A stretch of DNA of 44,089 nucleotides from Phycisphaeraceae bacterium. Its GTDB lineage: Bacteria; Planctomycetota; Phycisphaerae; Phycisphaerales; Phycisphaeraceae. The stretch's first letter is position 1, and each line of letters begins with the position of its first letter. Shown in pieces: positions 1-7,986 of the stretch. The position numbers and the translations under genes were made by a program. Under the pieces are notes generated by a model. That model had not been told where the DNA came from. It did not search any database and saw nothing but the letters and a program-made list of their open reading frames with translations. The stretch lies in NCBI GenBank assembly GCA_028284155.1, contig JANQSF010000062.1, positions 1 through 44,089 on the forward strand. Reading direction: 5' to 3'.

Positions 1-854
1 GCACCAAGTACGCCTACGCGTTCGACGACGTCGGCATCCGCTACGTCACCGACATCTACCGCCCGATGTGGGTCGGCCCGACGGCGACGGAGATCTACGC
101 CGAGGTCTTCCGCAAAGCCGCGCTCAACCCCAAGGTCAACGACCCGGACGGTAACCCGGACGAACTGCGCAGCCGAATGATGACCTTCCAGGACCTGAAC
201 GCGGCGGCAACGCAGTTCCGCGCCATCCCACGCGGGCAGTTGATCCTCGACCGAGTTATTGCCGTTCGGGCCGGCGGCTCGACGCCACTGCACGGGATGG
301 TCAACATCAATGAGATTTCCGAGGCGACGCTTCGGGAAATCCTGCCCTTGAGTCCGGCCATGCCGAGCGGCGGCGACATCATCACGGAGATCCGCGAGTT
401 CCGCGAAGGATCGGGCGCGGGAGCGGCCAGCAAGACGCGCGGCGCGACCGAGCGCGCTTTCGCCAGCATTGGCGAGTTGCTGCAGTTGCCTTCGATCCGC
501 AATCTGGCCAGAGACGGCACCTTCACGGCGGTGCATGGTGTTCAGATCGCCTTCGACGGCGGCGGCAACCCGATCCCGGCGGCCGGCCCATCGACGTACC
601 CCGTCAGCGCCGGCCTGACCGGTCAGGTCGGCGTGCCCGACGGCCGAACGGAAGAGGTTCGCATCGCCGGCATGTTGGCCAACGTCGTGACGACACGCAG
701 CGATTTCTTCACGGCTTACATTGTCATTCAAGGTTACCGCGACGATTGGGTCAACCCGACTGAAACGGGGCAGTTCATCGCTGTGTTCGACCGGACCAAT
801 GTCACGAACGGTTCGGCACTGCCCAAGGTTGTGGCCGTGCACCGAGTGAAGTGA
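1..854 (+). CDS. GspK-like helix-hairpin-helix protein, C-terminal part (5' end outside window)
   Basis: The reading frame is open from base 3 and no start is needed inside the window, so this is the 3' part of a longer gene. The visible part has an NINEISEATLREIL segment followed by GGDIITEIREFREG, then FASIGELLQLPSIRNLA. This matches the pattern of type II secretion minor pseudopilin GspK: a helix-hairpin-helix of the NVNTAS type, a second helix ending in a YR/FR motif, then an F-x-S-[IV]-G-E-L-L stretch. GspK caps the pseudopilus tip in the inner membrane and periplasm. The C terminus (ITTRSD-like strand, then FFTAYIVIQGYRDD) resembles the final beta strands of that family. The stop TGA at 852-854 is followed by a strong terminator. 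A general planctomycete pilus-assembly protein of unknown role is the alternative. The family call is fairly sure, the precise role is not. Confidence 0.6.
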   Translation, partial: TKYAYAFDDVGIRYVTDIYRPMWVGPTATEIYAEVFRKAALNPKVNDPDGNPDELRSRMMTFQDLNAAATQFRAIPRGQLILDRVIAVRAGGSTPLHGMVNINEISEATLREILPLSPAMPSGGDIITEIREFREGSGAGAASKTRGATERAFASIGELLQLPSIRNLARDGTFTAVHGVQIAFDGGGNPIPAAGPSTYPVSAGLTGQVGVPDGRTEEVRIAGMLANVVTTRSDFFTAYIVIQGYRDDWVNPTETGQFIAVFDRTNVTNGSALPKVVAVHRVK

Positions 855-890
855 GCCGATCAACCGGCCGATCTCAATTCAACGACACCC

Positions 891-931
891 GCGGCGACCG
901 ACCCGATTCTGGGACGGCCGCCGCTTTTTTT
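891..931 (+). terminator. Rho-independent terminator after the GspK-like gene
   Basis: GCGGCG (891-896) pairs with CGCCGC (919-924). After one A/C mismatch, CCG pairs with CGG and then CCC with GGG, around a six-base loop. Seven T residues (925-931) follow directly. It lies 37 bases after the stop and before the 3' end of the convergent G8 gene. Confidence 0.8.
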
Positions 932-973
932 CGCGCGGCCGCTTGCGGCTTAGCGCGGCTTGCCCTGTGTCAT

Positions 974-3430
974 TCAGTCCCTGTCAATAACGTGAGGCGT
1001 CAACTCCACATTCCCAGCTTCGTCGCGGGCCTTGGCCTCGATCTTTTGAATACCGCCCGTCAACTCGACCTGCCAATCAACGACACCCGGTGCGGAACGC
1101 GTCAGCGCCGCTTCTTGACCATTCACAAGGACCTTGACGATCTTGCCGTTGTCGTGCGACACGCCGCGAACAACGGTCTTCTTCGAATCGCGCGTCACAC
1201 GCAGCACGGTCGTCGCCGGCGGGTGGTCGTCGACCGGGTCGAGCACTTTGGGGAAGGCCACGTTCGACACCTCGGTGATCCGCGCCTCCGGTCCGGTCAG
1301 CGGGTAGTCGGACTCGTACTTGTTACCGTCGCCGAGGTGGTCCTTGGCCTTGACGGTCACGACCTTGGCGTGTCGGCCTTCGCCGAAGTGGTCGTGGATG
1401 AAGTAGGGGACGGTCTTGTCGGTGATCGGGTCGGCCCGCGCGCCGCCGCCGATGTTGAATGTCGGCCAACGGTCTTTGTAACGCTCGTCGCGCTCGACGC
1501 GCAGGTTGCGGATGTGCACAGCCGCGTCGCCGGACAGATTGTTATCACTCATGTGGATCAGCGGGCTGCGGTTGTTGCCGTAGCCGGTCTGCGTGAACGT
1601 CAACCCGTCCACGGTGATGATGCCCGTCTGCGCGCTGGCGTCGTCCATGCCGCGGTTGAACGGCTCGGCCGCCATGCGCGAGATGTGCAGGTTGCGGTAG
1701 ACGTGATTCTCGAACGCCGGCCGATACACGCCGTACGCCGCGTCGTGCAGGCGGACGTTTTCCATGAGCATGGCCGGGCTGTGCGGGCGGAACGCGTAGT
1801 GCGCGCCCCAGATCGTCAGGTCGGTGATCGTGTGCGGGTGCTTCGTGTCCGGCCCGGTCCAGTCGATGCGGCGGAAGTAAGCGAGTTGCTTCTCACTGCG
1901 GATCGGCGAGTCGGGCTGACTCCCGCCGTTGGCCGCGACGACCATGCCGTAAAACCCCTCCGTGTGCGCCTCGTTCTGCGAGAACCGCCAGATCGGGATC
2001 GTGCGGACATCGACCTCCTTGAGCGAGCCGTCCGCTTGGCGGATCGGCATCGTGCTGCTCAGATACCGGCTGTGCCGCATGTCGTAGCGGTAGCCGTACT
2101 CTTCGTTCTCGCACGAGACGTTGCGCGTAAATGAGTTGCGGCCGTTCGACCACCAGAACCCCGCGCCGTCGTTCGGGTCGAAGGGCAAGGCCTGCTTCTT
2201 CATGCGCGGGCCGACCTTTGCCTGCACGGCGAGGTTGCGGTCGAGCAGGTTGTACACCTCGGTTGCGTCTTCGAGAAAGTACCCGTGCCCGACGCTCTTG
2301 TAGCCGACGCAGTCGCGGACGAGCAGGTACTGCGTCCCGTGGATCGTCACCCACCGGTTGTGTGAGTCGACGACGGCCGCGCCGACGACGGACGACCCGC
2401 GCATCGTGTCTTCCACGAGGTGGAAGTGGATCGGGTATCGGCCCAGCACGCCCTTTTTGCCCAGGTGCGCAAAGCGTGCGTAGCTGATCGACCCGGCGCT
2501 GCCCCAGTGGTACATCGTGTGCCCGCGGCCGGCCGTGGTCGATGGGTCGGCGCTCTCGACGATCACGTTGCGCGACAGGTTGGCGACTTCGCTGCGGAAG
2601 TCGCCCACGCCGAAGTGTTCGAACTCAAGAGGTTTGTCCAGCGTAAGCGTCGCGCCGTCGATCGCCTTGATCGTGCGCTGCTCGGTCTGCGGGCCTTTCT
2701 CACGCTTCGATGCCGTAACGATCACCGAGTCGCCGACGCGCCAACCGGTGACGGTCTCGCGCAGCGTCACGCTCCCATCGCCGGGCTGGGCGGTCGCGCC
2801 GAGTTTGACCCATGTGCGGTTCATCGGCGAGCCGTGTAACTCAAACCTGCCACCCGGACGTGCAATAATCGCCGGCTCGTTCTCGGCGTTCATGCCGTCG
2901 AGGTGGTGCAGGCGGATGCGCGCCGTGCGTCCGGCTGCCACCGGTTGACCCGGCAGCCCCACGGCGAGCAACGCCTCGTCACCATGGGGTTTGTGTCCAT
3001 GGTCGTGCTTGTGTACGTCCTCGACGCCAGAGTCGTCGTCAGCGCTGGGCTGAATGGTGACCAGCCCGACGTTCAATTCGGTGTCGCGGTCGCGCGCAAA
3101 GGTGAGTGTCCCCGCGACGCGCACCGAACGCAGCACGCCATTCGATTGCACGTCATAGATGACGTGCGTGCCACGTTGGATCAAAACGCGGTCGTTGGCC
3201 TTGGGCACGCGGCCTGGCTTCCAGGTGTCGGCCTTCGACCACGGGCCGTCCTTGATGGAAATCACCGTGTGTCGGCCCTTGATGATCGCCTTTTTTGCTG
3301 AGGCGACGGCGTCGGCCGCCTGGCTCGGGGTTGCCGACAAGGCGGCGACGACACACATCGCGGCAACCCATGCCGACAGGCGGGCCGATAACCGGGAGGC
3401 GGGGCGTTTTGCGTCGTAGCGAATGGGCAT
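974..3430 (-). CDS. Secreted G8-domain / parallel beta-helix protein (CEMIP/TMEM2-like)
   Basis: An 818-residue protein with an N-terminal signal peptide: basic start, hydrophobic run WVAAMCVVAALSA, cleavage near SQAADA. Residues about 55-150 fit a G8 domain (WSKADTWKPGRVPKANDRVLI, then a GTLTFARD strand), including a His-rich loop HKHDHGHKPHGD. A right-handed beta-helix region follows (NVIVESAD, YPIHFHLVED, CVGYKSVGHGYFLED), the order found in animal CEMIP/TMEM2 and bacterial G8 proteins. The last 90 residues look like a small Ig-type domain (VLVNGQEAAL, IEAKARDEAGN). Animal homologues act on hyaluronan; the bacterial substrate is unknown, and polysaccharide binding or cleavage outside the cell is inference. 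The gene stands alone, facing the carbamoyltransferase operon across a 0.3-kb divergent spacer. The start at 3430 is chosen because the signal peptide begins there. Confidence 0.75.
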   Translation of the reverse strand: MPIRYDAKRPASRLSARLSAWVAAMCVVAALSATPSQAADAVASAKKAIIKGRHTVISIKDGPWSKADTWKPGRVPKANDRVLIQRGTHVIYDVQSNGVLRSVRVAGTLTFARDRDTELNVGLVTIQPSADDDSGVEDVHKHDHGHKPHGDEALLAVGLPGQPVAAGRTARIRLHHLDGMNAENEPAIIARPGGRFELHGSPMNRTWVKLGATAQPGDGSVTLRETVTGWRVGDSVIVTASKREKGPQTEQRTIKAIDGATLTLDKPLEFEHFGVGDFRSEVANLSRNVIVESADPSTTAGRGHTMYHWGSAGSISYARFAHLGKKGVLGRYPIHFHLVEDTMRGSSVVGAAVVDSHNRWVTIHGTQYLLVRDCVGYKSVGHGYFLEDATEVYNLLDRNLAVQAKVGPRMKKQALPFDPNDGAGFWWSNGRNSFTRNVSCENEEYGYRYDMRHSRYLSSTMPIRQADGSLKEVDVRTIPIWRFSQNEAHTEGFYGMVVAANGGSQPDSPIRSEKQLAYFRRIDWTGPDTKHPHTITDLTIWGAHYAFRPHSPAMLMENVRLHDAAYGVYRPAFENHVYRNLHISRMAAEPFNRGMDDASAQTGIITVDGLTFTQTGYGNNRSPLIHMSDNNLSGDAAVHIRNLRVERDERYKDRWPTFNIGGGARADPITDKTVPYFIHDHFGEGRHAKVVTVKAKDHLGDGNKYESDYPLTGPEARITEVSNVAFPKVLDPVDDHPPATTVLRVTRDSKKTVVRGVSHDNGKIVKVLVNGQEAALTRSAPGVVDWQVELTGGIQKIEAKARDEAGNVELTPHVIDRD

Positions 3431-3756
3431 CGTTGATCCTCGAAATGGGCGTGACGCGGGCGAATGAAGCGGCGGTCAACCTAGAACCATTGGCTGAACA
3501 CAACACAATGTTAACGCCGGCTGCTGAAGCAGGGTTAAACGACATCACCAGGGCCGGTTATCCGATTCAGCCCGACGGGGATTTGCCCGATGCTCTATGC
3601 GACCGCCGGCATTCTCGTGGTGGGTAGGGATCGTCCCATCCGGCCTCGGCACGGCAGGGAGTGCCGGAACGGGCCAGAACGCTCCACGACTTGACCCGGC
3701 CAACCCGGCTAGAATGGACGCTCTGGCGAGTTTCTTAGACGATCAGGTGGATGGTA
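3431..3756. other. Divergent intergenic spacer
   Basis: The 326 bases separate the leftward G8 gene from the rightward carbamoyltransferase operon. The spacer holds a small nested dyad at 3511-3538 (TTAAC/GTTAA outside, CTGCT/AGCAG inside) that could be an operator, and a -10-like box near 3710. I see no convincing gene in it. Confidence 0.5.
3707..3721 (+). promoter_or_regulatory. Candidate -10 box for the carbamoyltransferase operon
   Basis: GGCTAGAATGGACGC contains the -10-like hexamer TAGAAT at 3710-3715, 36 bases before the ATG at 3751. A near-identical box, GGCTAAAATGGGCGC, lies before the gene at 12641. A TTGACC at 3691 is only 13 bases upstream, too close for a normal -35, so the assignment rests on the shared -10-like box alone. 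Confidence 0.3.
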
Positions 3757-5604
3757 GTGGCAAGGATTCTCGGCATCAGCGCGTTCTATCACGATTCGGC
3801 CGCGGCCCTGGTGGTCGACGGCGAGATCGTTGCCGCTGCGCAGGAAGAGCGATTCACTCGCAAAAAGCACGACCACGAGTTCCCGGTCAACGCGATCGAC
3901 TACTGCCTGCAAGAGGCGGGTCTGAACCCGGAAGACCTCGACTACGTCGGCTTCTACGACAAGCCGCTGCTCAAGTTTGAGCGTCTGTTGGAGACTTACC
4001 TCTCATACGCCCCGCGCGGCTTCCGCTCGTTTGTGCAGGCGATGCCGCTCTGGCTCACGCAAAAGCTCCACCTGCCGCGCGAGATGAACAAGGGCCTCAA
4101 GAAGGCCTACAAGAAACGCTACGTCTTCACCGAGCACCACGAGTCGCACGCGGCCAGCGCGTTCTTCCCGTCGCCGTTTGACGAGGCGGCGATCCTCACG
4201 CTCGACGGAGTCGGAGAGTGGGCGACGACCAGCTTCGGCGTCGGTCGCGGCAACAAGATCGAGCTGACGCACGAGCTGCACTTCCCGCACTCGCTCGGCC
4301 TGCTCTACTCGGCCTTCACTTACTACTGCGGCTTCCGCGTCAACTCCGGCGAGTACAAGCTCATGGGCTTGGCGCCGTACGGCGAGCCGAAGTACACCGA
4401 CCTGATCGCGGACAACCTGATCGACATCAAGGAAGACGGCTCGTTCCGCATGGACATGTCGTACTTCAACTACTGCCAGGGCCTGACGATGACGAACGCG
4501 AAGTTCGCGTCGTTGTTCAGCCGCCCAGCGCGTAAGCCCGAGACGCCGATCGATCAGTTCGATATGGACGTCGCCGCGTCGGTGCAGAAGGTGACCGAAG
4601 ACGTGATGCTCAAGTGCGCGCACCACGTTCACAAGACGACCGGCCTGAAAGACCTGTGTCTGGCGGGAGGCGTCGCGCTCAATTGCGTCGGCAACGGCAA
4701 GATTCTACGCGAGGGGCCGTTCGACAACGTCTGGATTCAGCCCGCTGCCGGCGACGCTGGCGGGGCGCTGGGCACGGCGTTGTTCATCTGGCATCAACTG
4801 CTGGACAACCCGCGCACGCACGCCAACGACGACCTGATGGACAACCAGACCGGCTCGCTGCTTGGCCCGCGTTTCGCGGACGACGAGATCAAGGCCTGCC
4901 TGGATGAGGCCGGCGCGAAGTATCACCACTACGCGAACGAAGATGAACTCTGCAACGCCGTGGCCGACCTGATGGCCAACGAGAAGGTCGTGGGCTGGAT
5001 GCAGGGCCGGATGGAGTTCGGCCCGCGGGCGCTCGGTTCACGGTCGATCATCGGCGACGCGCGCAGCGAGAAGATGCAGCAGGTCATGAACCTGAAGATC
5101 AAGTTCCGCGAGTCGTTTCGGCCGTTCGCGCCGAGCATCCTGCGCAACCGGGTGGACGAGTTCTTCGAGATGCGGCCGAACGAGGACAGCCCGTACATGC
5201 TGCTGGTCGCGCCGGTGCAGGACGCCAAGCGCTGCAAGCTCAACGGTGAGATGGACAAGGCCTCCGGCCTGGACAAACTGAAGGTCAAGCGCAGTGAAGT
5301 GCCTGCGATCACGCACGTCGACTTCTCCGCTCGTGTGCAGACGGTCGACCCGCAGCGACACGGTCGATACCACAAGCTGATCAGCGCGTTTGAGGCGAAG
5401 ACGGGAAGCCCGGTCGTCATCAACACGAGCTTCAACGTGCGGGGCGAGCCGATCGTCTGCACGCCGGCCGACGCGTACCGCTGTTTCATGGGCACGAACA
5501 TGGACGTGCTGGTGATCGAGAATTACGTGCTGATCAAGGACGAGCAGCCGAACGCCGGTGAGGTGACGAACGACGAGTATCTGTCGCAGTTTGCGTTGGA
5601 TTGA
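3757..5604 (+). CDS. Carbamoyltransferase, NodU/CmcH/SxtI family
   Basis: About 615 residues, the usual length for the family that transfers a carbamoyl group from carbamoyl phosphate to a hydroxyl of a sugar or natural product. The N-terminal ASKHA/Kae1-like domain starts ILGISAFYHDSAAAL. The HHESHAASAFF motif at about residues 127-137 carries the metal-binding histidines. The C-terminal domain has the signature MEFGPRALGSRSI near residue 419 and FRESFRPFAPSIL after it. I prefer GTG at 3757 because AGGTGG (3745-3750) is six bases upstream and family members begin with ILGIS at residues 3-8; ATG at 3751 would touch the Shine-Dalgarno sequence. It is the first gene of a three-gene unit with SxtJ- and SxtK-like genes (nine bases to the next start). 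The acceptor is unknown. No glycan or secondary-metabolite genes are visible in the window. Confidence 0.92.
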   Translation: MARILGISAFYHDSAAALVVDGEIVAAAQEERFTRKKHDHEFPVNAIDYCLQEAGLNPEDLDYVGFYDKPLLKFERLLETYLSYAPRGFRSFVQAMPLWLTQKLHLPREMNKGLKKAYKKRYVFTEHHESHAASAFFPSPFDEAAILTLDGVGEWATTSFGVGRGNKIELTHELHFPHSLGLLYSAFTYYCGFRVNSGEYKLMGLAPYGEPKYTDLIADNLIDIKEDGSFRMDMSYFNYCQGLTMTNAKFASLFSRPARKPETPIDQFDMDVAASVQKVTEDVMLKCAHHVHKTTGLKDLCLAGGVALNCVGNGKILREGPFDNVWIQPAAGDAGGALGTALFIWHQLLDNPRTHANDDLMDNQTGSLLGPRFADDEIKACLDEAGAKYHHYANEDELCNAVADLMANEKVVGWMQGRMEFGPRALGSRSIIGDARSEKMQQVMNLKIKFRESFRPFAPSILRNRVDEFFEMRPNEDSPYMLLVAPVQDAKRCKLNGEMDKASGLDKLKVKRSEVPAITHVDFSARVQTVDPQRHGRYHKLISAFEAKTGSPVVINTSFNVRGEPIVCTPADAYRCFMGTNMDVLVIENYVLIKDEQPNAGEVTNDEYLSQFALD

Positions 5605-5613
5605 GATGCACCG

Positions 5614-6024
5614 ATGCTGAAAGTCAACACGAACCCGTCGCGCAAGGAACTCGCCTGGTTTGGCGTGGTGATGCTCGCGTTTTTCGGCATCATCGGCGCG
5701 ATCGTGTGGTGGAAGTTCGAGGCGACGCTGATCGCGCAGATCATCTGGGGGGCGGCGGGGGCGTTGACTCTCGTTTACTACGCGGTGCCGCCCGTGCGGC
5801 AGGCGATGTACCTTGGGTTGATGTACGCCGTCCACCCGATCGGCTGGACGATTTCGCACATCCTGCTGGGGTTGATCTACTATCTTGTGGCGACGCCGAT
5901 CGGCCTGATCATGCGGGCGTGCGGCAAGGACCCCATGCAGCGCAAGCTGGAACCGGATGCCGAGTCGTATTGGATCGCACGCGAGACCCAGCCCGAGGCA
6001 GAGCGGTATTTCCGGCAGTTCTAA
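5614..6024 (+). CDS. SxtJ-like membrane protein
   Basis: A 136-residue protein with three hydrophobic segments: about residues 13-33 (WFGVVMLAFFGIIGAIVWW), 37-57 (IAQIIWGAAGALTLVYYAV) and 72-96 (HPIGWTISHILLGLIYYLVATPIGL). A conserved-looking tail RACGKDPMQRKLEPDAESYW follows. Size, topology and position directly after a carbamoyltransferase fit the SxtJ family, first named in cyanobacterial saxitoxin clusters and of unknown function. It starts nine bases after the carbamoyltransferase stop and is probably co-translated. The inferred role is a membrane partner that couples carbamoylation to a lipid-linked or exported acceptor. Confidence 0.8.
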   Translation: MLKVNTNPSRKELAWFGVVMLAFFGIIGAIVWWKFEATLIAQIIWGAAGALTLVYYAVPPVRQAMYLGLMYAVHPIGWTISHILLGLIYYLVATPIGLIMRACGKDPMQRKLEPDAESYWIARETQPEAERYFRQF

Positions 6025-6089
6025 GAATCGAGGCCGCGTGGTGCCGCCGAGACGGACACCACGTCGCAACGCGACAGGGAGCATATGGG

Positions 6090-6326
6090 ATGTCCGACAC
6101 GGAAACGACACAACCCGCAGACGGTGACGCGACACAGTCGAGCGTTTTTGAGCAGCAAGCGGAAGAGGATCAGCTTGGCTTGGTGGCTGAGTTCTGGGAC
6201 TTCCTCAAACACAACAAGAAGTGGTGGCTGATCCCGCTGATCGTCTGCCTGCTCGGGCTGGGCGCGCTGCTCATCTTCGCGGCCGCGGCGGGACCGGGGC
6301 AGGTGTTTATCTACACGTTGTTCTGA
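6090..6326 (+). CDS. SxtK/DUF5989-like single-pass membrane protein
   Basis: A 78-residue protein: a variable acidic N terminus, then EFWDFLKHNKKWWLIPLIV, one hydrophobic helix (about residues 49-70) and the ending VFIYTLF. The FxxFLxxxKKWWLxP start and the FIYTLF end are the hallmarks of the short DUF5989/SxtK family. The start at 6090 is supported by AGGGA at 6076-6080. The gene ends the operon 54 bases before a strong terminator. Order and spacing (carbamoyltransferase, SxtJ, SxtK) match sxtI-sxtJ-sxtK. Function unknown. Confidence 0.78.
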   Translation: MSDTETTQPADGDATQSSVFEQQAEEDQLGLVAEFWDFLKHNKKWWLIPLIVCLLGLGALLIFAAAAGPGQVFIYTLF

Positions 6327-6380
6327 TTGCGCGGGTCGACGCACGATTACGACGGGTGCTTCAGATGTTCATTGAAAACA

Positions 6381-6410
6381 AAAGCCCGCCGACGGCTGTC
6401 GGCGGGCTTT
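6381..6410. terminator. Bidirectional terminator between the sxtIJK-like operon and the PEP-CTERM gene
   Basis: AAAGCCCGCCGAC (6381-6393) pairs perfectly with GTCGGCGGGCTTT (6398-6410) around the loop GGCT: a 13-bp stem with A-tract and T-tract edges. It lies between two convergent genes, so it can serve both strands. Confidence 0.85.
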
Positions 6411-6451
6411 GTTGATTCCAATTTAACTGCGTTTTGTATCGTTGCTCACGC

Positions 6452-7783
6452 CTACGCCTGCCTTCGTCGCCGACGCAGGCCCAGCCCGGCGACAGCCATT
6501 ATCGCCAAGCCCGCGGTTGCTGGCTCCGGAACCTGGTTGGCCACGAAGACCTGTGCCCCGAAGAAACTGCCGTCTGAACCATCGTTCCCGCCGTAGTCCA
6601 GAGCGATGTCGATAAAGTCGCCGGGACTGACACCCGGTACGGAAAAGACGTCACGAAGTCCGACGGCGTCAGTCCCTCCGATCGAGAGTGTGCCCAATTC
6701 AACGCCGTTGTGGAACAAGTGCAAAACGGTCCCGTCACCACCGTTGACGTTCTGTGCGGCCAGGAACGCTTCAACGAACATATCGCCACCCTGTTCCGCG
6801 ATGTACCGACGGACCGCCCACTGGTTGCCGAATGTGCCGGCAGCGCTCGTATTGGGGTGACCGAGCGTTTGACCAACGACGGTCCATGGCGGATTTACCG
6901 CACCGCCCATCCAGTCCCAATTGGTACCGTTGAACGTAAATCCTGGGTCACCGCCGGGTCCAAACTCAATGAAGTCGTCCGTCCCTCCGGGGCTTGCGTC
7001 GTATGCGCCGTTTGCAGACAGATTGTGGTAACCATTGAACCAGTTATCCTGGCCCTGTACGCCGGAGAAGTCAGCCGCCGAATCCGCGATCAACGTTGAG
7101 CCTCTTTCGGCAACCAGATCGATCACGCCGGAGAAGTTGCTGCCGTCCGAACCGTCCGACGAGTCGCCACTCGGTCCGGTCGGATCGAGAGCGATATCAA
7201 CCACGTCGCCGATGCTCAAATTGGGGATGTGTACGGACCACGTCCTACCCGTCGTGTCATTCCCCGCGATGGGGATCACGGCTTCCGGCATTCCATTGAC
7301 AAACGCGTGTGCCGTGACTCCCGTGCCGTTGGGATTCGTTTTGGCGACCTGCAGGTCGATGTTGACACCACCATTCACCGTGCTGGTCCAGCGACGAACC
7401 GCCCACTGCTCGGTCGTGTTGTTCGTGCCATTGGGGTGTCCACCGTTCTGGGTGATTTCAGTCCACGGCGGGTTGCTGGCACCACCGGCGTTCGCATTGC
7501 CGGCCGCATTGAACCAGTCCCACTTGTTGCTGGGAACGTGAAAGCCAAAGTCCGAGACCGGTGCCGCCGAACTCGAGAACGGAATGAAGTCCGCCGCGTC
7601 GTATGGGCTGTTGGCAGTCTCGTTGTGATAACCGTAGCTCCAGTTGTTCGTGCCCTGAACGCCCGAGAACTCGGTAACCGAGTTGCCCACTTCAACGGCA
7701 CTTGCTGTGCTCGCGCCGAACAAGGCAATCGCCGAAACAACAACCGCGGCCAACGCCGCACGATGGGTGAACATTCCACGCAT
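6452..7783 (-). CDS. PEP-CTERM protein with two tandem homologous domains
   Basis: 443 residues. It has an N-terminal signal peptide (RAALAAVVVSAIALFGASTASA) and a C-terminal sorting signal: VPEPAT, a hydrophobic helix, then RRRRR. The PEP-CTERM signal is recognised by exosortase, which delivers proteins to the cell surface or extracellular matrix; no exosortase is in the window. The body is two copies of a roughly 190-residue domain. Each begins FSGVQG-x-x-NW-x-x-GYHN, continues with a W-D-W motif, PPWT, GHPN and QWAVRR, and ends in an acidic Gly/Asp/Ser loop (SDGSDGSNF and NDGSDGSFF). The start at 7783 is preferred over the in-frame ATG at 7852 because GGAGA lies just upstream and the signal peptide begins there. 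The ligand is unknown. Confidence 0.85.
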   Translation of the reverse strand: MRGMFTHRAALAAVVVSAIALFGASTASAVEVGNSVTEFSGVQGTNNWSYGYHNETANSPYDAADFIPFSSSAAPVSDFGFHVPSNKWDWFNAAGNANAGGASNPPWTEITQNGGHPNGTNNTTEQWAVRRWTSTVNGGVNIDLQVAKTNPNGTGVTAHAFVNGMPEAVIPIAGNDTTGRTWSVHIPNLSIGDVVDIALDPTGPSGDSSDGSDGSNFSGVIDLVAERGSTLIADSAADFSGVQGQDNWFNGYHNLSANGAYDASPGGTDDFIEFGPGGDPGFTFNGTNWDWMGGAVNPPWTVVGQTLGHPNTSAAGTFGNQWAVRRYIAEQGGDMFVEAFLAAQNVNGGDGTVLHLFHNGVELGTLSIGGTDAVGLRDVFSVPGVSPGDFIDIALDYGGNDGSDGSFFGAQVFVANQVPEPATAGLAIMAVAGLGLRRRRRQA

Positions 7784-7986
7784 GATGGTCTCTCCGCGCA
7801 ATCTCAGTTTGATGGGGCCTTCAACCCGGTTCAACGAATCTGAACGTCTCACAAATCCTCCTCACGACGCGCGAGGGGGACTCAAGTGTAGCCACAGAAC
7901 CACCTTGCAGCAAGACTCAAGGGAGAATTGTCAAGATAGGCAAGTCTTGTGGCTGTCAGTCTTTGTCCGCACTGTTCAAATCAGGC

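Noticed and set aside
3691..3715. Full sigma-70 promoter TTGACC to TAGAAT
   Set aside because: The spacer is 13 bases, too short for normal use, so only the -10-like part was kept.
5038..6135. Long minus-strand frame opposite the carbamoyltransferase operon
   Set aside because: The translation is Arg/His/Asp-rich, matches no family, and mirrors the codon bias of the real plus-strand genes.
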